From: Pedobacter punctiformis
Lineage (GTDB): Bacteria > Bacteroidota > Bacteroidia > Sphingobacteriales > Sphingobacteriaceae
Assembly: GCF_027213715.1 (NCBI RefSeq)
Contig: NZ_JAPWGM010000002.1
Location: 663,975 to 727,974 of the forward strand
Reading direction: 5' to 3'
DNA: 64,000 bases
A model generated the notes under the pieces. The model saw only the letters and a program-made list of their open reading frames with translations. It did not search any database and was not told the origin of the DNA. A program made the position numbers and the translations under genes. Shown piece by piece: positions 26,846-34,747 of this stretch; positions within the stretch are counted from its first letter, which is position 1, and each line of letters opens with the position of its first letter.

Positions 26846-27262
26846 TTATTTTGCACGATTTATTTCAAATTTATACTCCTGTATTTTTTTTTTCCAATCC
26901 GGTTTATACCCTATCAAAGTATTATTTATTACTTTTAAGGATAAATTCTCAACAAAAGTGTTTTTCAGCTTATCCCTATCCGGGAATATCACTTCCCGGT
27001 TTTTATTTAAAATCCATTTAGTTTTTAAATGAAATTTTGTATCCTCGGTTTTACAGGTTCTAATATTCTTTTCTATAATGGTCACATATTCTTTCTCAAA
27101 ATTTAATAGTAAATAGATATTGTAACCGGCACAAGGATTTGGCTCAGAAGTTTCCTCACAAACTGTTCCGATTTGCGCAATAAACGATTTATTTATGATC
27201 TGACTTTGTGCAGAAAACATCGTTGTGGTTGAAAGAATTGCAACAAAAAATATCGTTTTCAT
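26846..27262 (-). CDS. Hypothetical secreted protein
   Basis: A 138-residue protein with signal peptide MKTIFFVAILSTTTMFSAQS; I use this ATG at 27262 rather than the upstream one at 27301. The mature part has a Cys-containing N-terminal segment (GTVCEETSEPNPCAGYN) and one further Cys. No family recognised. Confidence 0.7.
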   Translation of the reverse strand: MKTIFFVAILSTTTMFSAQSQIINKSFIAQIGTVCEETSEPNPCAGYNIYLLLNFEKEYVTIIEKNIRTCKTEDTKFHLKTKWILNKNREVIFPDRDKLKNTFVENLSLKVINNTLIGYKPDWKKKIQEYKFEINRAK

Positions 27263-27362
27263 AATTTGCGGATTAGAGCTGTAACTAACGATTTTAGGCA
27301 TTGATCATACTGTATCAAAAGGCTAACTCTTAATACTGTTAGGCTAACATTATATATTAAAT

Positions 27363-28163
27363 TTATTTCATTAATATATTTTTCAATGCTGATTTATAAT
27401 CTTCATTATCTGTTATTTCATTGTGTCCCTGCCCGTTAAGCGTTATTAGTGTATCCTGAGGCTTAAATTCATCTTTCAATTTTAATGAAGAACCATAATA
27501 AATTACTTCGTCCCGGTTTCCATGAAAAATCACAACCGGCATTTTGCAATTTTTCAGATATTCATTTGTCTCTAATTTATATTTTAGAATAAAGGTCGGA
27601 ATAAATGAAAACCGTTGTTTCATCATATCCGTTAAATTATAATAGGGCGCTTGTAAAAGCAAAAGCTTTGGTTTGTTTGTCGAGGCAAGTTTTGCAGCAA
27701 GTCCTGTCCCAATTGAATAACCCAAAACAATAATTTTATCTTCACTATATCTTTTCTTTAACAGATTATAAACAATCTGGTTATCCTTAAAAAACTGGTT
27801 TTGTCCAGTTATATTACCCTCGCTCTTTCCATAACCCTTATAATCAAATATGAAAACATCATAATTTAAGTCAGTATAAGTTTTTGCAACCTCGCCCCAT
27901 GAACTTAAAGATCCTGCATTTCCATGCAAATAGAATATCAGTCCTTTTGAGTTTTCGCTCTTGAATAACAATCCATTTATAAGTTCTCCATCCGTCGTTT
28001 TCACATTAATTTCTTCAAAATTTTGGGCGAATTCAAACTTATAATCTTTGTGTAATTTTTGCGGAAAGAAGATAAGTTTTTCTTGAAAAAAGTATAGCAG
28101 TCCACACAATACAATATATAAGCCAATTATGGTAGCCAGTATTTTAATAAGTCGTTTTTTCAT
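27363..28163 (-). CDS. Alpha/beta hydrolase, BEM46/ABHD17-like, membrane-anchored
   Basis: A 266-residue serine hydrolase with one N-terminal membrane helix (~8-26). The oxyanion motif FYLHGNAGSLSSW, the nucleophile Ser in GYSIGTG, the acidic region HGNRDEVI and the C-terminal His in GQGHNEI make a complete triad. BEM46-like enzymes act on acyl esters or lipids. It is the one clear enzyme in the envelope block and probably sits on the membrane surface. Confidence 0.85.
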   Translation of the reverse strand: MKKRLIKILATIIGLYIVLCGLLYFFQEKLIFFPQKLHKDYKFEFAQNFEEINVKTTDGELINGLLFKSENSKGLIFYLHGNAGSLSSWGEVAKTYTDLNYDVFIFDYKGYGKSEGNITGQNQFFKDNQIVYNLLKKRYSEDKIIVLGYSIGTGLAAKLASTNKPKLLLLQAPYYNLTDMMKQRFSFIPTFILKYKLETNEYLKNCKMPVVIFHGNRDEVIYYGSSLKLKDEFKPQDTLITLNGQGHNEITDNEDYKSALKNILMK

Positions 28164-28243
28164 TGCCGGAAAACTCTTTTATTTTCGTCATAAAATAAGG
28201 TTATTTCCTCCCACATTACGCATACTTATTTAAATCGTGCTAA

Positions 28244-28846
28244 CTACTTATTATTTTCCTTATCATAAAACTCGAAGAAGTCTTTTAAGCGAAATATTTT
28301 AGACTGGAAAGCATAATCCTGACTAATGCGATTGTAATCCTTAAAAGCTGGTTCCTTATCATCAATATTGCCCTTACCCATTGTGAGATCGGGTATAAAC
28401 AAAGTCGAGGTTACCTCAGGCTCACCCAACAGAGAGTATATTTCCCTACCCTCAATCTGGTAAGGCTTAAACTGGTCGCTCAAATCTTTCTCCGTATAAA
28501 CAATATTATAAATAACGTATTTAGATTTTGTTGGATTAATAACACCATATTCTATGTCTTCAATATTAAACTCCTGGTTATGTATATTGTGTTCTTTACA
28601 AGTGATGTGGTGAATGCCCTTCGTTATAGATATTTTTTCATAACTATTAGCAGGTACGGTGTAGCTTTTGTCATCGATTGTTACGTTAATGGCCTGCGCA
28701 GTTGGATTATCAATCAAAGTAGAACCCGTTATCTTAGGTTTCAATACCAAGTCATAATAACCGTACCCGCCCATCAATACAAAAACAAGCAGGATTGGTA
28801 ACAGTGATTTCCACGTTAGTTTCTTTTTTTCGTTATTTGGTGTCAT
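28244..28846 (-). CDS. Hypothetical membrane-anchored protein with PEGA-like domain
   Basis: A 200-residue protein with one helix near 14-31 (LLPILLVFVLMGGYGYYDL). The next ~60 residues, IDNPTAQAINVTIDDKSYTVPANSYEKISITKGIHHI in pieces, look like a PEGA-type small beta domain often found at the cell envelope. It is followed by an uncharacterised C-terminus. It probably follows the 28934 gene in one transcript (gap 87 bases). Confidence 0.65.
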   Translation of the reverse strand: MTPNNEKKKLTWKSLLPILLVFVLMGGYGYYDLVLKPKITGSTLIDNPTAQAINVTIDDKSYTVPANSYEKISITKGIHHITCKEHNIHNQEFNIEDIEYGVINPTKSKYVIYNIVYTEKDLSDQFKPYQIEGREIYSLLGEPEVTSTLFIPDLTMGKGNIDDKEPAFKDYNRISQDYAFQSKIFRLKDFFEFYDKENNK

Positions 28847-28933
28847 TGTTATTATTATTTTTATAAATGATAGATTATGGTTTGCTACTAATCATACTGA
28901 TTAGGTTATTAATCAATTCTGATAAGCCGCTCT

Positions 28934-29623
28934 TTAATTACTCAAATTTGGATATTTCGAATAAAATTTTTCCTTGAAATATTTCCCCATAAGTTTGAAC
29001 TGTGCAATTGTATCAAAGCCATTGCGTTCAAAGGCTAATACCGAATCAGGATAACGTTCTATGGCATCATAATAGATAAGGTCTATCTTTTTACCGTCTA
29101 TATCGATGGTTATCTTATGACTTTGCCTGCCCATAACAGAACCCATACGGGCTACCTTTTCAGTGTTGCTAATGTTACCTATAACAGCATTTGACAAACG
29201 GCTTCGGTCAAGAATAAGATGTTCCTTAATTTCGTTTTCTTCAAAGAAGATATAATGCAGTTCATCACCGCTCAGTACAAGATAAGAAGCATTGTCAGCT
29301 TCGTTGTAACGTGCTTTAACGCCTACAGCTGCCCATGCAACAGTTTTTGCAGTAGTAATGGCTGCGGATGTCGCTTTTTCTGAAAGACTTGTGATGTAAG
29401 CACATTGCGTAAAAGCATCTACAGGTGCTCCTTGTAATTGTTTGGTAAGGGCCGAAAACCGGGAAGAAAGGAAATTTTCCATAATCTGTGGAACTTGTTT
29501 ATAGGCTTCCGGATTATCGTACTTTTGCAACGCTTCCCTGCGTTTTTTCATCATAAAATAAATGAATCCGCCATAAGCTATAATGGCAATTACTGCAATG
29601 GTAATAATAAGTGGTAAAGACAT
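28934..29623 (-). CDS. Hypothetical single-pass membrane protein
   Basis: A 229-residue protein anchored by an N-terminal helix (LIITIAVIAIIAYGGFIYFMM). The soluble part, with YLVLSGDELHYIFFEENEIKEHLILDRSRLSNA, resembles a PH-like beta fold by eye. It starts 21 bases after the 88-residue gene that lies behind LytTR site A, so the two are likely one transcript. Confidence 0.7.
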   Translation of the reverse strand: MSLPLIITIAVIAIIAYGGFIYFMMKKRREALQKYDNPEAYKQVPQIMENFLSSRFSALTKQLQGAPVDAFTQCAYITSLSEKATSAAITTAKTVAWAAVGVKARYNEADNASYLVLSGDELHYIFFEENEIKEHLILDRSRLSNAVIGNISNTEKVARMGSVMGRQSHKITIDIDGKKIDLIYYDAIERYPDSVLAFERNGFDTIAQFKLMGKYFKEKFYSKYPNLSN

Positions 29624-29644
29624 AATAGTTGTTATTTTGTATTT

Positions 29645-29911
29645 TTATAAACGTTTTGTAGGAATAGTTTTTTCTTTGTTATTGTCACCTTTATCCCGAA
29701 GAACAAAAATGAAGCCTGCAATACCTAATAAAGCAGTAATAATGGCGCCTGCTACCTTACCAAAAATACTCACCATTGTTCCTGCAACAATAATCGCCAG
29801 TGCAAACTGTCTTCCACTAAGGTTATCGAAATTGTACACCATGTTGGCAAAGTACAGGAATATGCCCAGTACTATAAGTGCAGGAAAAATTTTTGTAAAA
29901 TCTAGCTTCAT
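29645..29911 (-). CDS. Small membrane protein, first gene behind LytTR site A
   Basis: An 88-residue protein with two or three hydrophobic helices (FPALIVLGIFLYFANMVY; FALAIIVAGTMVSIFGKVAGAIITALLGIAGFIF as a pair) and a basic C-terminus. ATG 29911 (MKLDFTKIFPAL) is the start; the upstream one at 29965 lies beyond the -7 box. Its promoter carries the 21-bp-spaced direct repeats. Confidence 0.7.
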   Translation of the reverse strand: MKLDFTKIFPALIVLGIFLYFANMVYNFDNLSGRQFALAIIVAGTMVSIFGKVAGAIITALLGIAGFIFVLRDKGDNNKEKTIPTKRL

Positions 29912-29970
29912 AATAATTCGGATTAAAAGACCCCCAAATGAACAAGTTTCAGCCATTTCATTCAAAACCG

Positions 29971-30004
29971 TTTACAATTCGTTAGGGTTGAATTACAATT
30001 CGTA
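29971..30004 (-). promoter_or_regulatory. LytTR-type direct repeat, site A
   Basis: Two 9-mers ACAATTCGT at 29974-29982 and 29995-30003, exactly 21 bp apart (12-bp spacer), each preceded by TT. Toward the gene at 29645-29911 a -7-like box TTCATTTG lies at 29935-29942, its TTTG end 39 bases from the first 9-mer. AgrA/ComE-type LytTR regulators bind 9-bp direct repeats with 12-13 bp spacers. Confidence 0.8.
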
Positions 30005-30024
30005 GTTAATCATCCATTTCAGAT

Positions 30025-31011
30025 CTAATTCTCCATAATTAATAAGGCCCGCAATTCATTATCTACATTCGATAACTGTTGTGTACTAAAACTTTTATCT
30101 ATAGTTTGTTCGTCTTCTTTTGTGCTTATAATTAAACTGGTATATATTGAGATTCCATTTAACTGGGTGTCACGTACTATTATTTTTTCTATTGCAGAAA
30201 ACGGAAATTCCTGAACTGTTCCGAATCTTTTTTGAGCCAATAACCTAGATTGGGTATTAACATATAATACAGCAGAATTGGCATAAGCAAAAAACAATAA
30301 AAACAACCCTGCTACAAGAAAAAGGATTCCTACGAATATTAAAGTCCATGTCTGCATCATAACAAATACCAAAACAGCAAACGCCAGGCAGCCAAGAGAA
30401 AAAATCAAATTGCAAATGGAAAATATAAGTTTTGAAACGGACCGGTACCGATAAATATGAGGAGCCGTTTTTTTAAAATAGCGAAATGTTACTGGTAACT
30501 TAATACCAGGTTCATCAATACTACTATAAGTTGCCAGTAATTCTCTGATAAGTGGCAAAATTTGATTGTAGAAAGCAGCTTTCTCGTAAAATTGTTTTTC
30601 ACTATAAGTTGGACTAACTCTAATGCTGCTACCTATGTGATTTGTTTTTAAAATAATATAAAATGCAGGTATTAATGAACCGGAACGCTCTTCAACACTT
30701 AAAATCTTGTTAAATGGGATTTCTTTTATTATAAATCCAAAAAATGAAACTTCAATTTTTTGCTTAGTGCTATTGATAATTACTTTTTTGTAAGCAGTAG
30801 CCATACCAATCAGTAAAAATAAAATCGTTCCTGCAAAGATGTAATACAAATTGATTGTACCAATATTATTATATTTTGCATTGGTGTTATAAAGCGCATA
30901 ACAAAACAGCAAACATAAAACACCAATAATTGTAAATCCCTTTATATTTCCATAGTCAGGATAAAGTATTAAGTTTCCGTTAACCTGCTTAAACTTATTT
31001 CTTTTAAACAT
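30025..31011 (-). CDS. Hypothetical four-helix membrane protein with PH-like soluble segments
   Basis: A 328-residue protein with two pairs of helices (about 25-70 and 200-250). Between and after them are beta-rich soluble parts (KKVIINSTKQKIEVSFFGFIIKEIPFNKILSVEE in pieces; LYVNTQSRLLAQKRFG) that resemble bacterial PH domains. The arrangement helix pair, PH-like, helix pair, PH-like is seen here; the family name is uncertain. The stop lies just behind LytTR site A. Confidence 0.7.
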   Translation of the reverse strand: MFKRNKFKQVNGNLILYPDYGNIKGFTIIGVLCLLFCYALYNTNAKYNNIGTINLYYIFAGTILFLLIGMATAYKKVIINSTKQKIEVSFFGFIIKEIPFNKILSVEERSGSLIPAFYIILKTNHIGSSIRVSPTYSEKQFYEKAAFYNQILPLIRELLATYSSIDEPGIKLPVTFRYFKKTAPHIYRYRSVSKLIFSICNLIFSLGCLAFAVLVFVMMQTWTLIFVGILFLVAGLFLLFFAYANSAVLYVNTQSRLLAQKRFGTVQEFPFSAIEKIIVRDTQLNGISIYTSLIISTKEDEQTIDKSFSTQQLSNVDNELRALLIMEN

Positions 31012-31072
31012 TATTCATACAAAATTTAACATTCTTTCTTATAATCACTTTATTATTTGAAGTTAATGCATT

Positions 31073-31630
31073 TTAAAAACTTTGAGGAATAGCATTAGCG
31101 CTTAAAACTAAAATATATAATACCGGGTAAATCCACAAAAAGTGTTTACGAAAGCCATAAAACCTTCGGGTAGTAAAAAATAAACTTATTACACAAATCA
31201 GCCAAAGCACTGGCAGTAAAAACGGAAATGGAAGAAATATCAATAATAGTGGCGCCCATGCTTTGTCAACACCATAATTGTCGTTATATTCTCTTTTCCA
31301 GAAAGGTTCCAGATCTTGTTTGTTAAGGGCGGATTCCCATTGTTGTTTATTTACAAATCGCTGTACCACAGCTGTTTTTTCATTAACAATATAAAACTCA
31401 GCATCGCTGTATGCTACCGTATAGTGTTTGTAAAAGTAAAAATTTTGAAAAGTTATAGAAGTGCTATCCAATTGCATCCTGATCCACCCACCTTCAGTTC
31501 CATCATGTTCTATTTCATGCCCATAAGGAGTTTCCTCCTGCCAGGCAGAAAGTCCGCCGGCAAAGGATTTGAAAGGTGCAAACCAAAATAATAACATCAT
31601 AAGAACAAGAAAAGATCTGTAATTGTTCAT
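31073..31630 (-). CDS. Hypothetical exported membrane protein
   Basis: A 185-residue protein with signal peptide (1-24, ending SFAGG), an extracytoplasmic part of ~100 residues (MQLDSTSITFQNFYFYKHY), and two C-terminal helices near 125-175. Not recognised. Confidence 0.7.
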   Translation of the reverse strand: MNNYRSFLVLMMLLFWFAPFKSFAGGLSAWQEETPYGHEIEHDGTEGGWIRMQLDSTSITFQNFYFYKHYTVAYSDAEFYIVNEKTAVVQRFVNKQQWESALNKQDLEPFWKREYNDNYGVDKAWAPLLLIFLPFPFLLPVLWLICVISLFFTTRRFYGFRKHFLWIYPVLYILVLSANAIPQSF

Positions 31631-31678
31631 TTTTAACGGATCATTAGTTGGTTTATTTATCAGGTTTATTATATAATT

Positions 31679-31978
31679 TTATTGCTCATAGTATATACAG
31701 GTATCTGTTATTTTTGCTTTAAGCATCACAATATAGAGCCTGTTCTTTGCCATCAATCGGTAGTCCCGCTTTACAATTTTTGCAATTGGACGCCATGAAT
31801 TATAAATAGTATCGCCCGATAAACGGGTATTTTTGCTGTGTGGTTCAAAACTCAATACATCCTGTAATCCACAGGCCTTACCACATTTCCAGAAATGATC
31901 TGCAATACGATCATTAGAAACTGTACAACTTTGTAAGCTCAGGGAAACAACTACGATCAGGGTATATCTCGTCTTCAT
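31679..31978 (-). CDS. Small hypothetical lipoprotein
   Basis: A 99-residue protein; MKTRYTLIVVVSLSLQSC is a lipoprotein signal with lipobox SLQSC. The mature part has two further Cys (FWKCGKACG). Probably co-transcribed with the next upstream gene at 32001 (gap 22 bases). Confidence 0.65.
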   Translation of the reverse strand: MKTRYTLIVVVSLSLQSCTVSNDRIADHFWKCGKACGLQDVLSFEPHSKNTRLSGDTIYNSWRPIAKIVKRDYRLMAKNRLYIVMLKAKITDTCIYYEQ

Positions 31979-32000
31979 AATTCTGTTACAAACCTATTTT

Positions 32001-32288
32001 TTATTGATATTTATTAGTCAACATGATTGCATAAACAATAATTAATGCAATAATTACAAGAAGCGATAAAGCAATAACAACTAACCAAACTTTTACTTTT
32101 CTTCCGGTTTTCAAATAAGAAAAATAGGCTATTATCGACATCAAAAAACTGGTTAATGATAAAATGTTCAGTTCAATAAAAGCGGCAGGAATATGACTAT
32201 CTCCATACTGGTAAGTATAAAGCAAATGTACTATGCTAATAATTTGCAGGGTAATTAAAATAAAAGGCACAACAATTATCCTCTTCAT
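32001..32288 (-). CDS. Small three-helix membrane protein
   Basis: A 95-residue protein almost wholly of hydrophobic helices (FILITLQIISIVHLLY; LTSFLMSIIAYFSYL; VWLVVIALSLLVIIALIIVYAI). Not recognised. It lies 42 bases after 32331-32792. Confidence 0.65.
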   Translation of the reverse strand: MKRIIVVPFILITLQIISIVHLLYTYQYGDSHIPAAFIELNILSLTSFLMSIIAYFSYLKTGRKVKVWLVVIALSLLVIIALIIVYAIMLTNKYQ

Positions 32289-32330
32289 ACTAATTTAGAT
32301 TCTTGGTCTGCCTTTTCTTAAAACAGATGG

Positions 32331-32792
32331 TTACTTTACGCTTTTTTTTATTTTGAAATCTTTATACCTGGGGTATTTTTCCTTTTCTATTTCCAAACAC
32401 ATGTTGGCTGGGGCCATTTTACCTGTTTCAGGGCACATTCCTGATGGTTCGTTCCATATAATTTCTAGTGTATCGTTTTGAATTTTTGCTTCCATTTCCC
32501 CAGGCTTTGCACTAAAACAACCTCCTCCAATCACAAAAATGTACTGTGCTTTTTTATTATACATACTATCTAGCTGTTCTGTTGTAACAGACAGGCTATC
32601 CAATAATAATAACTGTTTTGCTTCTGTTACAGTTGAAACCCATTTGTTTTGATTTTCATATTCAAAAGCGATTTCTTTAAAATTTATCCCTTTGGTTTGT
32701 TTATGAGTATTGCAATTGGTAAACAAAACAGATAGTATTAAAATACCTAATATACTTCCGGTAATTGTTATTATCAGCTTAATTTGTTTCAT
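32331..32792 (-). CDS. Hypothetical anchored protein, second gene behind LytTR site B
   Basis: A 153-residue protein with an N-terminal hydrophobic segment ending in Cys-Asn-Thr (SVLFTNCNTHK), a possible but non-canonical lipobox. The mature part has two conserved-looking Cys (GGCFSAKPG; GMCPETGK; MCLEIEK). Its start overlaps the 32789 gene stop by 4 bases, so they are translationally coupled. Confidence 0.7.
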   Translation of the reverse strand: MKQIKLIITITGSILGILILSVLFTNCNTHKQTKGINFKEIAFEYENQNKWVSTVTEAKQLLLLDSLSVTTEQLDSMYNKKAQYIFVIGGGCFSAKPGEMEAKIQNDTLEIIWNEPSGMCPETGKMAPANMCLEIEKEKYPRYKDFKIKKSVK

Positions 32793-33637
32793 TTTAATAC
32801 GGCAATTGTTTTATAAGATGCGAGTTCATCTTTTTCTAAGTCAAAAATCAGGTAGTCCGGGGCGGGTTCTGCCCAGGGTATGGTTTCTTTAACACTTGTT
32901 TTATTTCCATTTACATCATAGGTACTGATTATTACTATTTCAGCGTTTTGATTCTTATCCTCCCTGAATTCCAGAACTTTACTGAGCTTACCAGACTGAT
33001 ATTCCTCTACTTTATCCTTTAAATAAACCTTTTTAAAATAAATCTTACCGTCGCTATCGTATTTTTCTTCTATATTATCGTAATGTTTTTCTTGTAAATT
33101 TCCATACCTGTCATATATAACGATTGTACCTTTTTCTCTGTTATTTTGGATCATTAATTTCCCATTGCTATACTTTTCCTTTAGTAAAGGTTTTTCATTT
33201 ATATATTTTTTAATTGTACTATCATTTTCAAGACCTCTTTGATAGATCTCAGTTTCAGTAATCAGGTAGTTATTTTTATCTTTTTTTACCTCAATTTTTT
33301 TAGTAATTTTAGTATCAGCATAACCATATACTGAAGAAATCAAACTTCCATTGATGTATTTTTCATTAGAATAATTTTTGTTTTTATCAATTGAAGAATA
33401 TACTCCATCCACGTAGAAATTTTTGTTTAAAGAAAATTGGATTTCCCTATCCTTTGTTGTGACTTTGAAAGTACCCACCTTTCTAAGTTGTACATTCCTT
33501 TTTGTAAAAACGATAGCCTTACCAAGTGCGGTAGATGACAGTTTATAAAAATCGCCCTCAGCAAGTTTTATAACATTTTGTGCATAGCCTGCGAGTGAAC
33601 TTATCATTAAAAACAAAATAATAATATTGATTTTCAT
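32789..33637 (-). CDS. Hypothetical secreted protein, first gene behind LytTR site B
   Basis: A 282-residue exported protein (signal 1-19, AGYAQ). The middle part has short Y.NG/YDRYGNLQE-type repeats like those of MORN_2 proteins (YNEKPLLKEKYSNGKLM, YDRYGNLQEKHYDN, YDSDGKIYFKKVY). Function unknown. It heads a probable operon running to 31679 and carries the 34-nt LytTR-type site in its promoter. Confidence 0.75.
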   Translation of the reverse strand: MKINIIILFLMISSLAGYAQNVIKLAEGDFYKLSSTALGKAIVFTKRNVQLRKVGTFKVTTKDREIQFSLNKNFYVDGVYSSIDKNKNYSNEKYINGSLISSVYGYADTKITKKIEVKKDKNNYLITETEIYQRGLENDSTIKKYINEKPLLKEKYSNGKLMIQNNREKGTIVIYDRYGNLQEKHYDNIEEKYDSDGKIYFKKVYLKDKVEEYQSGKLSKVLEFREDKNQNAEIVIISTYDVNGNKTSVKETIPWAEPAPDYLIFDLEKDELASYKTIAVLK

Positions 33638-33690
33638 TGCAATGTATTTTTAAAATTTTCTATCGTTAATAATCTCTGAAAGTTATTTCT

Positions 33691-33760
33691 TAAAAGTAGT
33701 GATGAATATCTTTTCTCTGTTATTCATTTACAATTCGCTCGATTTGAGTTACGATTCGTA
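33691..33760 (-). promoter_or_regulatory. LytTR-type direct repeat, site B, with -7 box
   Basis: 9-mers ACAATTCGC (33730-33738) and ACGATTCGT (33751-33759), 21 bp apart. A TACTTTTA -7-like box (33691-33698, minus strand) lies 39 bases from the first 9-mer, the same distance as at sites A and D. This assigns the site mainly to the minus gene starting at 33637, though the divergent lipoprotein at 33818 may share it. Confidence 0.75.
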
Positions 33761-33784
33761 GAATAATGGATTAATTATTAAATC

Positions 33785-33792
33785 TAAATTTG
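33785..33792 (+). promoter_or_regulatory. -7 box TAAATTTG for the divergent lipoprotein
   Basis: An exact TAnnTTTG match 25 bases before the ATG at 33818 and 24 bases downstream of LytTR site B on the plus strand. Confidence 0.5.
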
Positions 33793-33817
33793 TAAAGTGA
33801 AGCAAGTCCATAATATT

Positions 33818-34399
33818 ATGAAAGTATTTCATCTAATCACAGCTTTATACATTTTAACAATCTTAACATTGACATTCTCTGCTTGCCAAAATAAAAAAGA
33901 CATTAAAGTTAAAAGCAGAAATAAGATTGAGCTGCCTCAAAATAATCAACAAAAAAACGATTTGCCTAAAATAAATTCTGTAAAGAATGATACCATTGTG
34001 GTTTCTAAAAAGCACAACCCGAATTTTATAATTTGCAATTTAGATGACGATCAACTGGCTGATACTGTAAAAATTGTTCAAAATACAATGAACAAAAAAT
34101 ATGGCTTAAAAATAATATTCGGTAATAATAAGGTCGTTTATTTAGGCATAGGTAAGGATATACTGGGGCAAGGATTTGATGACCTGGAATGGGTTGGTGT
34201 TTTTGAAAAAGTGCCAAAAGGCGAAATATACTGGAATAATGTAAACGACAAAGGCGAAATTATAACAAAGGAAGATGTTAATGAAAAGGACAAGATAAAA
34301 TTACCACATGATGGAATCTTTATTCATCAGGCGGAAGCTTGTGGTGGCGGTGTAATTTATTTAAATAAAGGAAAATTTGAATGGATACAGCAGGAATAA
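33818..34399 (+). CDS. Hypothetical lipoprotein with FG-GAP-like segment
   Basis: A 193-residue lipoprotein (lipobox TFSAC) and the only plus-strand gene in the block. I choose ATG 33818 over the GTG at 33797. The segment NLDDDQLADTVKIV resembles the acidic calcium loop of FG-GAP/VCBS repeats, as in the C-terminus of the TPR protein at 38201. The end (HQAEACGGGVIYL) is Gly/Cys-rich. Not otherwise recognised. Confidence 0.7.
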   Translation: MKVFHLITALYILTILTLTFSACQNKKDIKVKSRNKIELPQNNQQKNDLPKINSVKNDTIVVSKKHNPNFIICNLDDDQLADTVKIVQNTMNKKYGLKIIFGNNKVVYLGIGKDILGQGFDDLEWVGVFEKVPKGEIYWNNVNDKGEIITKEDVNEKDKIKLPHDGIFIHQAEACGGGVIYLNKGKFEWIQQE

Positions 34400-34415
34400 A
34401 CTTGTTGAACATGTT

Positions 34416-34715
34416 TTATAAAACATTTTTAGAGATTAATTTATTTTTAAGCTTGTTCATGATGAGTTTCAGGGTTATTATAATCAGCGATAAAGAAATT
34501 AATATAGTCGCGAACAATTGAGTAAGGGCTTCGCCAAAAGCTTGATTTTCGCAACCACAATCTATTTCATCACCAAAAAAGGTTATTCCTTTTTCTCCTT
34601 CGTACATTGTTTTATTACAGGCCATGTATTCTGGCAAAACAAAAACCAGAAACAATAGCAATCCGGTAACAAAAAAAACAATTAATAGTACATAAAATAT
34701 TTTTAACACATTCAT
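34416..34715 (-). CDS. Small membrane protein with Cys-rich periplasmic loop
   Basis: A 99-residue protein with two helices (near 4-27 and 67-88) flanking a loop with four Cys (YMACNK, IDCGCENQAFG). The loop probably faces the periplasm and may be disulfide-bonded or bind metal. Convergent with 33818. Not recognised. Confidence 0.65.
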   Translation of the reverse strand: MNVLKIFYVLLIVFFVTGLLLFLVFVLPEYMACNKTMYEGEKGITFFGDEIDCGCENQAFGEALTQLFATILISLSLIIITLKLIMNKLKNKLISKNVL

Positions 34716-34747
34716 TTTAATACCTTTAAAAGAAAAACACTGATTTT

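Noticed and set aside
26824..26846. Possible fifth LytTR site (ACAATTGAT and ACAGTTCTT)
   Set aside because: The two half-sites are 14 bp apart, not 21, and match the 9-mer poorly.
29583..30005. Plus-strand open frame of 140 codons
   Set aside because: It is antisense to two membrane-protein genes and ends inside LytTR site A; its hydrophobic residues mirror the helices on the other strand.
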